Positions 24,634-35,560 of a DNA stretch of 64,000 nt are shown piece after piece; the stretch's first letter is position 1, and each line of letters opens with the position of its first letter. The stretch lies in the NCBI GenBank assembly GCA_028751875.1, contig CM054145.1, positions 45,539,754-45,603,753 of the forward strand. The letters are read 5' to 3'. The notes beneath the pieces were generated by a model that saw only the letters and a list, made by a program, of their open reading frames with translations, was not told the origin of the DNA and searched no databases. Source of the DNA: Rapana venosa. Taxonomy: Eukaryota > Mollusca > Gastropoda > Neogastropoda > Muricidae. The translations under genes were made by a program, and so were the position numbers.

Positions 24634-26150
24634 TTATGGCCTTGATGGTGTATTCACCACAACCATGCAGCTGGATAGGTCCATAAAACTGTTCTTATGA
24701 AACACTTCATAGTCATCTGTCTTTGGCCAGAAGAAATGTGTCTCTCCAACCCTTGAGGCTTGAAAACTTTGATGCAGAAACTTCATGGAACCGCCCCCCC
24801 CCCCCCCCCCCCCCCCACCCTTCCTTTTCTCAAAACCTACCAACATAGAACCTGTCAACATAATCAACAGCATAATACTGCTCAATCTCTATGGTGACAT
24901 TTCTGTTAGATTCAGTATCACCACTCAAGCTTTGGCCAGGCTCTATGGATACATAATGTTCCATGTTAGTAATGTATCCAAAATAAATCATGGGGTTTTT
25001 TTTAGGATCTTGCTGTCCAATCATGATATGGGAAGGTTCTCTCATGACTGACTTGCTGGCCTGCTAACATCCTACTCTATTATTCAACAATGATGTGGTC
25101 AGCATATGTCCCATTTTTACACATCTTTTTCACATATTCTTTCAGGTCCTTATATATGGCAAGAACTCTGTTCATCTAATGATAATTTGAACTCAGGGTA
25201 GCCGCATATCATTTGCTGCAGTTCATGATGAGTATATACCAAGCCCAGCCTTTTCCAGCTGGCTTTTCATTGCCCAGAAAAAGTAGTTTCTATCTCCTGG
25301 TGTTTCACCATAAACTTTGAAATGTCTTTGAATTAAAAATACAATGGAGATTGAAATGTTTGAGCTGTGTGTTGTCATGTCTTGATCATTTGATGGGGCA
25401 GCAGCAGGTGGTGTTTCTTCTGTATCCGATGGTGCAGCATCAGTCCTTGACACAAAAATTATAAATTCAAAATTTTCATGATACTTGCATCAGCACACAT
25501 TTTGGTCTTTGTCACATACAGAAACAATATCTTCTGGTCGAAGTGCAGCAAATGTGGACTTTCTGATTTTCACATCTGGGTTTTCTTGCTTGAAAACTTC
25601 AAAAGCTTCTAGAGCTGTGTTTAACATTATCTTCTTTTGCATTTTGACTTTCCCCCCCCCATCTCTGAGGACTGAAACAGTCTTTCCTGCCTGGCATTTG
25701 CCATGAAACTTGGTGACTGTTGACAGTGTTGTAAAAATCAATCACTGCCTGATGTGAATCTTTTGGAAACATAGACTTTTCTTGTGTTTTTGTAATTGGA
25801 CTACCTCCAACATCTGCAAGTGCATCAACTACTGCTTTTTTTTCTTGGACTGTATAGAAAGGATGACTTTGCTTTCCTGATTGCTTTTCCAAAGGACTGT
25901 TTTGAACCAACTGCCTTGTCCAGTGTTGATTCCAAAAGTACAGAAGAATCAAACGTTTTTGCTTGTTTTACTAGTTTTTGCGTGCGTCTGTTTAGCTCTC
26001 CTTCCTGTGCTTTTGACACTTTCCTCCTTATTTCCTAGAATCCCATTTTGATCTGCATTTCTGTTCTTGTTGTTCCTGGTTGTGAAGTTTTTGTTCTGTA
26101 ATTTGCTTCCTGTACTCCCTCATTCCCTCGGCAGTTGGTTTAGCAGGCAT
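24634..26150 (-). pseudogene. transposon-like multi-copy protein, copy 2 (near full length)
   Basis: Minus-strand order: start MPAKPTAEGMREYRKQITEQ (26150); a basic N-terminus; EGELNRRTQKLVKQAKTF; QSFGKAIRKAKSSFLYSPRK; ADVGG; HQAVIDFYNTVNSHQVSWQM then PGRKD; KMQKKIMLN; VFKQENPDVKIRKSTFAALR then PED; DKDQNVC-stop-CKYHENFEF; an acidic/Ala linker; FWAMKSQLEK; YYAVDYVDRFYVGRF; a poly-G interruption; then KFLHQ, THFFWPKTDD and NTPSRP with a stop at 24634. This order (basic N-terminus, SPRKK, vFY...PGRKD, F..LRP, C-x-CKYHEN, C-terminal FY-G..F.WP domain) matches uncharacterised repeated proteins of invertebrate genomes that behave like transposon genes. At least three frameshifts, a TGA inside the CxC motif and the G-tract show it is broken. 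Biochemical role unknown. Confidence 0.6.
24794..24817. repeat. poly-C tract inside the transposon-like ORF
   Basis: A run of about 23 C (poly-G on the coding strand) splits the C-terminal domain between GRFEKRK and SMKFLHQ. It keeps one frame open as a Gly run. Confidence 0.9.
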
Positions 26151-26362
26151 GGCAGTCAAGCAAATGCAGGAACCTTATACAGAAATTATAATGTGCTTTA
26201 AATCAGTATTGATTTTGTGAATTAACATTTTCTGTAGAAGGACAAAGGTTTGGAAGAATTTTATTCTTTAATAATTTGCTTCCTGTACCCCCTCATTCCC
26301 TCGGCAGTTGGTTTAGCAGGCAGTTGGTTTAGCAGGTGTGGCAGTCACAAGCAAATGCAGGT
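26107..26362 (-). repeat. duplicated start region of the transposon-like gene
   Basis: 26107-26185 (with the start codon) recurs at about 26277-26362: tgcttcctgta-cccctcatt, ccctcggcagttggtttagc, aggcagttggtttagcagg, gcaaatgcagg. In the distal copy the start ATG is altered (cacacctgc instead of ccatgcctgc) and an extra 'agttggtttagcaggc' is inserted. Confidence 0.85.
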
Positions 26363-26369
26363 ACTGTAT

Positions 26370-27420
26370 ACAGTTACATCTTTTTCCTACCTGCTATGAA
26401 TACCTTGCAGTAAGTACAAAGAAAATCAGGACTATTAGTATTATTCAAATCCAAATATTCATTAAATCAGAAATGTAACTTTTGTACCCAAAATGTAACT
26501 GGGTCAGTCCCTGGAAAGGGCGGGTCAAAAGTGAAAGTTTCAAGTTAAAACCACCATGCTTGTATAGTTTCAAGTTTATGTCTACTATTTGTGTAGTTTT
26601 TAATTTACAGGCAAAAAGCATTTTGTACTTCAGTTATCAATACATTCATGACCCTTTTCAATGTCACAAAATGGCATGCTCTGAACAGTGCTTTTCAGTC
26701 ACTTTTTTTTTTCTACATACATGTCAGACAGACAGACTGAAGACTGTTCATGGTGTTTTTTCAATGTATGTTTGTGCCCGTGTTGTGAGAAATAATTAAT
26801 TTTGCAGTTTAATGCATCAGCAATATTTGAAAATAAAAGGTACCCCTCTATTGACCCCCTTTCTGGAGACTGACTTAACTGATGTCATTTTCTAGACCAC
26901 TAGAGGCATCTTAATATTGTTAAAATAAATTTTACACATAATAAGGAACATCAGAAAGTTTCCAACAGATTTTATAATGAATTTAGTGTCAGATTTTTGA
27001 ATATGGAACAATCTCTCAATGAAGAATTTGTAATCATCAAGTTTGTAGACCTGTAGAAAATTGCTAAGTAAGGTAAAATTTAACACTGGGGCGAAAGCAT
27101 GTGCTCTTCAAACAACAGCTGCCAACCAGTAACCGTCCCATTGATTTCTGAAAATTTTACCTCCTTTGAAAAAGTTTAAGACCACAAAAACGCCCCTGTT
27201 ACATCTTTAATTTTCACTCAAAGTGAGCATTTTTGTTGGAATTGCCCTGCAATGAAACTAAACCAGTGCAGTACAATATTCCCACACATAGTATAAAGAC
27301 CAAGTCGTGTCAGACTTGGATTGCTACGCAAATTTTGTGTGTGTGTGGATCAAACTAAACCTCAAAGTTTATTTTTATATTTATACATACTTTTGGGGAA
27401 GTAATGAAAATATATAATAT
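26370..27420. other. no gene recognised
   Basis: AT-rich sequence between the transposon-like gene and a putative upstream promoter. It contains two gt/gacttaactgat-like phrases similar to those at 20480 and 24390. Probably intron or 5' region of the element. Confidence 0.4.
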
Positions 27421-27429
27421 ACTCTTAAA

Positions 27430-28085
27430 AAAGAAAAAAGATCATTTGAAATGTCAGAGGCAAAATTGAGCCAATGACCACATCGGACTCGAAATTTGAT
27501 AATTATGATAGATACTCACATAAAGGGTTAAAAAAATCAAGTTAATACATCAGTTATAACCTCTAGTTCATATTACATGGATACTTAATTCGCAAAATAC
27601 ATTTATACAGCCAAAACAAGCATAAAATTACCTTCTCAGTGTACACCGCACGTGTTAGCTATCTGCACGGAAATGGGAAAGATCGAAGAGGGGAACTATG
27701 GGTAAAACGGAGAACCTTCCAATTTGTCGTTTTATAGAAAGCTTCACAAGTCATCAAATAGGCCCAGCGACAAAAAAATAGAGCAGAGAATAATGATTAT
27801 CATTATTTTATAGAGAGAGATATATATAGAGAGAGTAAGAGTCGAAAGCTGTAGAATAATGGTACGCATTATTGACCAATCAAATAATTAGGCATTGTTG
27901 TCTTCGGGTCTACTTTCTATGACAAGGGAGGCCACTGAGGAACTTCACTGGGAGATAAAAAGAAAAAAAAAATCATTTGAAATGTCAGAGGCTGAATTAA
28001 GCAGTCGAGCCAATGACTCCACGACATCGGACTCGAAATTTGATAATTACGACAAATACTCAAATAAAGGGTTAAAATATTAAGT
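27430..28085 (+). repeat. direct repeats (about 115 bp) 530 bp apart
   Basis: 27430-27545 and 27960-28085 share atcatttgaaatgtcagagg, cggactcgaaatttgataat, ta-gataaatactca and aaataaagggttaaaa. The second copy keeps a small ORF (MSEAELSSRANDSTTSDSKF, then DNYDKYSNKGLKY and a stop). Deletions in the first copy break that frame. The product is not recognised; they could be the ends of a mobile element. Confidence 0.75.
27632..27736 (-). promoter_or_regulatory. possible TATA promoter and untranslated first exon
   Basis: On the minus strand TATAAAA (27736-27730) is followed by pyrimidine-rich sequence (gttcccctcttcgatctttc, ccatttccgtgcagatag) and a donor-like AG|gtaatt at 27632/27631. The arrangement would suit either the transposon-like gene downstream or a TOP-type first exon of FAU. 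Neither is proven. Confidence 0.25.
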
Positions 28086-28169
28086 TGATGCAGCAGCATC
28101 TTCTCCATGTCTCTAAGTCTGTTTTAATGAGTTAAATAAACAACAGCAAACACAACAAAAGCGAGCGAG

Positions 28170-28265
28170 AGAGAGAGAATGGCAAATTCTTTTATTTCGA
28201 GGATAATGAATAGGCACTCATGTGCTTTTCTATATCCAGTCCCCGCCTGTAGGGATACATCTCAG
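28170..28265 (-). mobile_element. SINE family A 3' end with (GA)n
   Basis: gagcgagagagagagaatgg, caaattcttttatttcgagg, ataatgaataggcactcatg, ccagtccccgcctgtaggga. On the minus strand this is the SINE 3' end followed by a (TC)n tail. Confidence 0.75.
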
Positions 28266-28394
28266 TAAAAAGTCCAATACTCATACACTCACGCAGTAAA
28301 ATCCAACAACAACAAAACCCAAAGGAAATAACTTTTTAACAAACCAACCAACCAAACAAACCAAACCAAAAAGCAAACCCCAACCAAAAACCAA

Positions 28395-28426
28395 CTCCCC
28401 TCCCCCCCCCCCCCCCCCCCCCCCTC
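28395..28426. repeat. poly-C tract
   Basis: About 27 C in a row, flanked by aacc/aaac-rich simple sequence from 28310. Confidence 0.9.
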
Positions 28427-28486
28427 CGAAAAGCAAAAACAAAGACAAAGAAAAACAGAAAAACAATTTTTTTAATATAATATTTT

Positions 28487-28825
28487 ATTCTTTTATATTG
28501 AGGATAATGGAATAAGCACTTATGTGTTGTTGTTTTTTACATCCAGTCCCCGTGTGTATGTGGTTTTGTAAATTCTGTGATCTGTTTCCAAAAGCACACA
28601 ATGGCCTACTCTTACAAAAAGCGAAACAAGATTTAAGGTGTGGGCAAGATGTTCTGCTGCTTGGCACACAGGCCTCGGTTTATAGTCTCATCCAAAGGAC
28701 TATTGGGGAGAGTAGAGTCTGCACTGATGTTAATTCCAGGGGAAAATATCCCCTTGAACGGGAATCGAACCGGGGTCATCAGATTGCAAGCCCAATGTTC
28801 TTACCACTAGTTTATCCTGTCCCCC
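28487..28825 (-). mobile_element. tRNA-SINE family A, best full-length copy
   Basis: On the minus strand: gggacaggataaactagtgg with ttagaac (A-box region), gaccccggttcgattcccgt (B box), then ggaattaacatcagtgcaga, ggatgagactataaaccgag, cagaacatcttgcccacacc, agagtaggccattgtgtgct, aatttacaaaaccacataca, ggggactggatgtaaaaaac, taagtgcttattccattatc, ctcaatataaaagaataaaa. About 335 bp. It defines the order of blocks used for all family-A fragments here. Confidence 0.88.
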
Positions 28826-28829
28826 CAAC

Positions 28830-28831
<2 letters not shown>

Positions 28832-28902
<71 letters not shown>
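28832..28902. repeat. (GA)n microsatellite
   Basis: About 35 GA units, immediately before an antisense SINE A 3' end (28905-28985). It is therefore that SINE's (TC)n tail on the minus strand. Confidence 0.97.
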
Positions 28903-28907
<5 letters not shown>

Positions 28908-30004
28908 AATGACAAATTCTTTTATTTCGAGGATAATGAATAAGCACCCATGTGCTTTCCAGTCCCTGCCCTTGGGGATACATTATATGATAATGAAATA
29001 AAATAAACCCAATACCAATACACTCACAGAAAAAGGGAAAAAATACCCCCCCTGCCCAAAAATACCCCCCCTGCCCCCCCCCCCCCCCAAAAAAAAAACC
29101 CCACGAAAAGAGATTTAAACATAAATAAATAAATAAAGCAAAAAAAACAAAACAACAACAACAACAAACACACACACACACACCACACACACACAACACA
29201 CAAACAACCAAGCCAACACACAAACAAAGACAAGCAACATAAAGGAGAGAACAACCAAATAAACCACCCCTCACCCCCCCCCCCATCCTCCAACAAAAAA
29301 ACCCCAAACAAACAAACAACCCTCCATAATATAAAGCAGAAAAAACCATGTAAATAGTATCATTTTGGCTAATGGAAAGATAATGTCAACAAATTCATTG
29401 TACTTTTATTTGTATAGGGAAAGCAACAGCAATAGTAAACTACACAAAAACAAATATTATATAAGTAGATTTAGGAGATTACACAAAAGCAATTTACACC
29501 CCCATGCACACCTACACTACACACACACACACACACACATACGCACACCGCACCCCGCACACACACACCACGCATCAATGCCAATATCATATATAGTCAT
29601 AGATAAGTACATCTACACATTGAAATTGAGCTATACATAATTGATACACTCAAAACAAGATAGTGGAATAAAACATTCACTAAATCTCAAATACAGTCAA
29701 CTTACGCAATAAAATTGAAATGCTAAATCTGAATAAAGCATTCAACAGGATACAAACTGTAAACACAACAATTAAATCTATAAGCAAAAATTAAGAGAAT
29801 GGGGTAGAGAGAGACAATGACAATGACAAATTCTTTTATTTCGAGGATAATGAATAAGCACCCATGTGCTTTTTTACATCCAGTCCCCGCCCTTAGGGAT
29901 ATATATGATAATAAAATAAAATAAAGCCTATAGCAATACACTCACATAGTATACAGAAAAAATATTTACACAAAAATTCCCACAAAAATCACCGAAGAGA
30001 GATC

Positions 30005-30010
30005 GAGAGA

Positions 30011-30073
<63 letters not shown>

Positions 30074-30075
30074 AA
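30005..30075. repeat. (GA)n, interrupted
   Basis: GA tract with occasional AGA/GGA interruptions. Confidence 0.95.
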
Positions 30076-30417
30076 GAACATAACAACAAGAAAGAAAGAA
30101 AGAAAAACAGAAAACACAGAAACAACCGAAAAAATAGCAAAGAAACCAAGAGCAAAACAAAAAGGGCAACAAGAAGGGGAGAGGGGACAACCGATTAAAA
30201 CCCCCCTCCAAAAGAAAAAACCCAAACCCAAACCAAACAGAACCAAACAAGGCAAAACGTCCATAATATAAAGGAGAACAAACCACCTAAATAGTATCAT
30301 TTTGGCTAACAGAAAGAAACCTAAAAAATTCTTTGTGCTTTTATGGGAAGCAACAGCAATAGTAAACTACATGAAACAAATATTGTATAAGCAATTTCCA
30401 TCCCCATGCACACTACT

Positions 30418-30451
<34 letters not shown>

Positions 30452-30597
30452 GCCAATATCAAATCTTTATGAATATCAAAAAGGCCATAATTGGTAGCTC
30501 AAAACAAGATATCAAAATAAAACATTCACTAAATCTCAAATACAGTCAACTTACACAATAAAACTGAAATATTAAATCTGAATAAAGCACTCAACAG

Positions 30598-30600
<3 letters not shown>

Positions 30601-30676
<76 letters not shown>
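30601..30676. repeat. (GA)n microsatellite
   Basis: About 37 GA units ahead of another antisense SINE A 3' end (30680-30770). Confidence 0.97.
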
Positions 30677-30678
<2 letters not shown>

Positions 30679-30679
30679 G

Positions 30680-31130
30680 ACAATGACAAATTCTTTTATT
30701 TCGAGGATAATGAATAAGCACACATGTGCTTTTTTACATCCAGTCCCCGCCCGTTAGGGATACATCTAATAATAATAACCCAATACATACAGTCTCACAA
30801 GGGAAATAACCCTTTTCAAAACACTCCCCCCCCCCCAACAACCCCCCCCCCCCCCCCCCCCAAAGCAAGCAAATAAAAGAAAACCCTAAAAATACCCCAC
30901 CCCCACCCCCCAAAAAACCCTAACCAAAACAAACAAACAAACAAAAGAGAAGGAAAAACCAAACCAACAAAAGATGATAAAAAGAGAAAAACAGACAAAC
31001 AACAACAACAACAACAAGAACAACAACAGAGCCAAGAAAAATAACACAACCAAACTTAATAAGTCATGAAGATAAACATCTACACATTGTCAAATGGTAC
31101 ACATACTTGTTAACACATAAGTATAACAAG

Positions 31131-31171
<41 letters not shown>

Positions 31172-31430
31172 CACAAGTACATATTTGAATCCATATGATA
31201 TTGCATACAGTTTTCAATTCATCAACACTATCACCATTAGCACTCAGTGTGATTTAACATTGTACATGTTAAGATCGTCCTAGAGTCATAATAAAAAAGG
31301 ATAGTGGAAAAAATCATTTCTAGAAGTCAGTTTTCAATAACACAATAGCAATATACAAGTAAAACATTCACACTTAACAGAGAAGAGAGGAGAGAGGAGA
31401 GAGAGGGAGAGGAGAGAGAAAAAAAAAAAA
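30680..31430. other. SINE A end, poly-C, A/C-rich and GA tracts; no gene
   Basis: SINE tail at 30680-30770, poly-C at about 30825-30861, caa-rich simple sequence at 30900-31030, (GA)n at 31133-31165 and an interrupted GA/poly-A tract at 31380-31436. Confidence 0.65.
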
Positions 31431-31739
31431 AAAAAATTTTGTATAATGTAGGAGGATATATTTACTTTTTTCCAAACAATCAAGTGGGTTTTTTTTTTTA
31501 TGCATCAAGGGGATAAAAAAAGACTTTTGAAGATTGTTAATTTTGGGTTGTCTAAAGGTCAGGGGGGATTTCCCCACACACAGACCTGAGTAAGAATAAT
31601 TTTGAAAAAAATTCTTTGGGTTGGGACACTCGCTTTTCAGTTTTCGGGAAAATGATTATTGGGAATTGTTTTTTTAAGGATGGGGAAAAATTTCCCCGCT
31701 TTATCTTAAACACAGAGGCCTTTGTTAAATTTTATCTTT

Positions 31740-33865
31740 GGTGTAGGGGAAAATATTTTCCGGTATAACCCCACTCTAAAAGGGTAGTCTTCTTAAAAGA
31801 ACCAGTTTAAGACACGTTTATCAGATTTAAATAATGGTTTCATGTGTTTCAAGCCCAAACCCCAGGTTGAAGCATAATCTAGAAGATTGTATAAAGCTTG
31901 AAAGAAAATTTTCTTGAATGAAGTCAAGAAAATTTTTGATTTTAAGGTCAAATTGTATACTCTTTGAGACATTGTATGTGCACAGATGGTAAATGTGATG
32001 GTACAAGCTGAGAATTTTCATCAATTGTTACTCTAGCACTTTGTTGTGAGATGCTTGTTAGGATTGTTTCCTTTGCAATTGGATTGGTGAAAGTTTATGA
32101 TGATAGATTTAGTCGCTTTTGTTTGGTAGTGATTAAGCATGATATTTTTATTGGGGTTTAGTTTCATCCATTTGAGCAAGGTGGATCAGTGCTATTTGTC
32201 AATGTTCTTTTCAATGAGAGTTAATGTTGTTGTACGGCTTGTATGTATAGTTGTGTTCATCAGCAAAAAGTTGCATTTAGATTTGATATGGAGAGGGAAG
32301 GTCATTTATGTATAATGAAAGAGATTGGTCTAAAGATGGATCCCTGTTGGACTCCAAAATGAATGGGTTTTAGTTGTGGATGTGGACTAGTCTATTAGAA
32401 ACCACACTTGTTGCCAGTTTGTAAGATAAGAAGCAAGAGTTCCTAAAAGTATTTGTAGATGAGATTATATAGGTCTAGCTTTGAATGAGATGGGTCTGCA
32501 GTCAATTGTCTCAAATGCTTTAAAAAAAAAATTACAAATAATACTCCACCAAAAAGTATTGTCATTAATGTTTACCAGCAATTGTCTACATGACTAGTCA
32601 AGCGTATGGGCACGAGTGATTCTTTCTAAATCAGACTGATTTGGGTGAAGTAAGTTGTTATTCTATATGATTGACTATGTGTTATTCTATGTTTTTCCAA
32701 GGGTTTTGAAAGGTATGATTATAAATGGAGGATTTGGCCTATAGTGTGAGGGCTCGGGAAGTGTCTCCAGACTTGTGGATCGGAATCACCTTAGCAGTTT
32801 TGAAGACGTTGGGGAAATAGTTCTATGATGGACAAAGGTTATATATATTAATGTTTTTCAGAGTTGTCTGTAATAACTTGAGCTGAGAGTTTCAGTATTG
32901 TGCCATCTATTCCATCAAGACCACGCGTACTTGATTGTTTGAGGTGAGTCAGATTATTATAGACCTCAGAAACAGATATGAATGGTATGTGGAGTTTTGA
33001 TGGAATAGGCTTTTCTTGGCATTATTGTTTTAGTTCATTGAGATCATTGGACTTCGAGTTATCATTGTTAATTATATTAGAAGAAATATTAATGAAGTGA
33101 TTGTTTAGTTTTTAGCTGAAATATCTTTAATTACATTAGATTTGGAAGACAATTAATTATTTGTTATTATCTTGGATATATTTTTCCTTTTCTCTCGCCG
33201 TTTTTGTGAGTTTATGGCTTGTTTTTTTGGCCTCCTCATAATATTTATGTTCTTTTAAGAAATCTCTAAGATAACATGCTTCTTCTAGTTCCTTTGTAAA
33301 ACAAGGCGGTTTGCGGACATGTTTGATCCTTATGGTTTTTAATGGGGCATGTTTGTTATAAATTTCAGTAAAAACTTTTATCCAGAACTCAATGGCCAGG
33401 TCTGGATCAGTAATATTGAATGTTCCGAGAGCATGGAACTGCCTTTCACTCTAGTAAGAAAAAGCTGGCTCATTGAATTTTGCAAAAGAACGATAGGTTA
33501 TAGAATTTATTGGCCTGGGTTTAGGAATTTTTGTTCCTTTTTTTGACCATGTGGTACAGACTCGGTATGTGATCGTACAGTTATATACAGGGACACACAT
33601 TTCTATGGTGTTTTTAGGTTGATACATAGATGTTATCCAAATCATTGTGTTAGAATTTGATGTGACTTCTTGGGGATGAAGTAACTAATTGGTGAAGATT
33701 GAATGAGTTCATAACTTGGGTCCATTGGTTGTTTTCTTTTGCTAAGTCAATATTAAAATCATCTAGTAAGATAATTTCCCTAGATTCTAATAGGACTACG
33801 TTCATCATGGAATCAAACTTTTCTATCCAATTTTTTCTTTCTGTGGATTTCTGGAGAGAGAGAGA
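31740..33865 (-). mobile_element. LINE ORF2 remnant with endonuclease and reverse transcriptase
   Basis: Minus-strand order: NWIEKFDSMMNVVLLESREI then ILLDDFNIDLAKENNQW (endonuclease, near 33840-33730); MIWITSMYQ and NSITYRSFAKFNEPAF (33645-33470); DPDLAIEFWIKVFTEIYNKH then APLKTIRIKHVRKPPCFTKE (33410-33290); KAFETIDC (about 32510); GVQQGSIFRPISFIIH (about 32360-32300; reverse-transcriptase motif normally GVPQGS); FADE (about 32255, from FADD); and the thumb ALYNLLDYASTWGLGLKHMK then PLFK (about 31870-31810). Frames shift repeatedly and stops are common. The layout resembles CR1/Jockey-type LINEs; the clade is not certain. Confidence 0.75.
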
Positions 33866-33985
33866 ACGAACGAATTTTTATTTGACAAGGGGTTAATTGT
33901 AAGTAACATATTAACATAGGAATGAATATGAAAAGGACATGAGTAATAATCCAAAGTCCAGATAAATGCCAACCAATATTTTCAG
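33866..33985. other. junction between two LINE remnants
   Basis: Begins with a short GA tract and gaacgaacgaatttttattt. No coding signal. Confidence 0.4.
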
Positions 33986-34960
33986 TTATTACGTATAGGA
34001 TCCGTTTCATTCATTGTCTGCTTACGTTTATCTAGAGCCTTGCGTCCTTTATATATTATTGCTAAAGATTTAAGCTCGGACATATTATTTGAAGATAACA
34101 CCTTTTGTACAAGATTGGTGGACTGTTGGTTGGGTTTGTCAAAAAAGCAATTTTTTGTGCGAATTTCATGATAAGTTCTACAAGCAAACAAAAAATGAAT
34201 CGTCTTCTTCTTCTTCTCCCATGCTGGACAAGAGTTGTTGTCTGTCTCTGCTGTAATATACCATTGTTGCAGTTCAAAAGACCACACAATCTTAGCCTAA
34301 ATTTTAGTAAATTACTTCGAAGCCTTTTATTAGTTAACGATATCAGATACTGTTCTGGACCAAACGCATCTTTAAAGGAGCTATACCAAGTGTATTTTCA
34401 CTAGACGTTAACTGTTCATGCCAGTTTTTGATGAAACATGAAACAAGTGTACTAATCTTTCAATCTCTAACAAACTGTTCTTCATAACCCAACCCCTGGC
34501 ATAGCCAAACAATACCAAATCCATTTACGTCAAAAGATCTTTTACTTTAGTCGCCCAGTTTACTTACCATTATTATGTTGTATAAGCACATCTCGTATGC
34601 TTGTCTGTTTATCTTAACATAGGAAGCCTGATAAGTTTAACCAGTATTTAATGCATTAGTTATAGGTTCTTATATAAAAGGGTATCTACCAGTTTCTCCG
34701 TACATAAGTTATTTGATGCATGTAATGGAACACATAAGAATTTTTTCATGGCAAAGGTGTGTACTTTTTCAATTTGTGTGGTATCTTCTAGACCCCATAC
34801 TTCTGCTGCATACGTCAGGGCAGGTTCTATTTGTGTGTCAAACAGTTTCCAAAATAATGTACTATCAGCAGAAGCTAATCTTCTCATTGATTTGATAATT
34901 TGCATAACTCCATTTTTAGTAAAAAATTTAACAAAGTTGGGTAATAGCTCTATGTTTGAT
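33985..34960 (-). mobile_element. LINE ORF2 3' end (second family)
   Basis: Minus-strand frame NFFTKNGVMQIIKSMRRLAS, ADSTLFWKLFDTQIEPALTY, AAEVWGLEDTTQIEKVHTFA then MKKFLCVPLHASNNL is the thumb and C-terminal part of a LINE reverse transcriptase (LFDTQIxPxLxYAAEVWG). Downstream, at 34287-34010, CPAWEKKKKTIHFLFACRTY and ELKSLAIIYKGRKALDK match the usual final domain. No catalytic YxDD/FADD part is present here, so the copy is 5'-truncated. A degraded duplicate is at 41815-42480. Confidence 0.78.
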
Positions 34961-34992
34961 ATGATGTGTCAAAAAGCTAAAAATGGAGTTAT
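34904..34992. repeat. perfect 16-bp inverted repeat, 57-bp loop
   Basis: ataactccatttttag (34904-34919) and ctaaaaatggagttat (34977-34992) are exact reverse complements. The right arm borders a (GA)n tract. Confidence 0.9.
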
Positions 34993-34996
34993 ACAA

Positions 34997-35049
34997 AGAG
35001 AGAGAGAGAGAGAGAGAGAGGAAGAGAGAGAGAGAGAGGAGAGAGACAT

Positions 35050-35083
<34 letters not shown>

Positions 35084-35560
35084 CGTGTGCTAGAGAGACA
35101 GACCGACAGACAGACCAGACAGGATAATGACCAAGCAAATTCTTTCATTTCGAGGATAAGCGAATAAGCACTTCTCTGCTTTTTTACATCAGTCCCCGCC
35201 CGTCTCAGGATATATATCTTAATAATAACCCACACTTATACAGTCCTCACAGTAGAAAACATGGTGAAATAACCCTTTTCAAAACAGCCCCCTCCCCCAC
35301 CCCCACACATAGCCCCCCCCCCCCCCCCCCCTCCACCCAAGCAAACTACCCTACATAGGAAACCCTAAAAACACCCCCCACTAGACAGACAGAAAGAAGA
35401 CAGAGAGAGAGAGAGAGAGGCAGAGAGAGCAGAGAGAGGAGAGAGAGAGAGAGAGAGAGACAGAGACCGAGACAGAGACAGAGAGCAGAATTTCTACCTC
35501 GAGATAATGAATTTACACTCATGTGGCTTTTTCTTTTACATCTATCCCCAGCCGGGCGAG
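34997..35560. repeat. GA/GACA tracts with two SINE A 3' ends
   Basis: (GA)n 34997-35090, gacagacagac units 35097-35125, an antisense SINE end (35140-35220), C-rich tracts (35285-35335), (GA)n 35400-35480 and a second, diverged SINE end (35490-35545). The same order occurs without the LINEs at 50690-51200. Confidence 0.75.

Larger units (their letters stand above)
28905..30680. repeat. tandem duplication of a roughly 0.87-0.9 kb unit (SINE end plus A/C-rich sequence)
   Basis: Units about 28905-29812 and 29813-30680. Both start with aatgacaatgacaaattctt, ttatttcgaggataatgaat and aagcacccatgtgctt. Both later contain gaagcaacagcaatagtaaa-type, ccccatgcacac plus (CA)n, acattcactaaatctcaaat, acagtcaactta and taaatctgaataaagca-type blocks. 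They differ mainly in simple-repeat length. ORFs here are Ser/Leu, Gly or Val/Cys low-complexity shadows. Confidence 0.8.

Noticed and set aside
28807..29349. 180-codon minus-strand ORF
   Set aside because: Translation of a GA tract and of C/A-rich simple sequence; no conserved domain.
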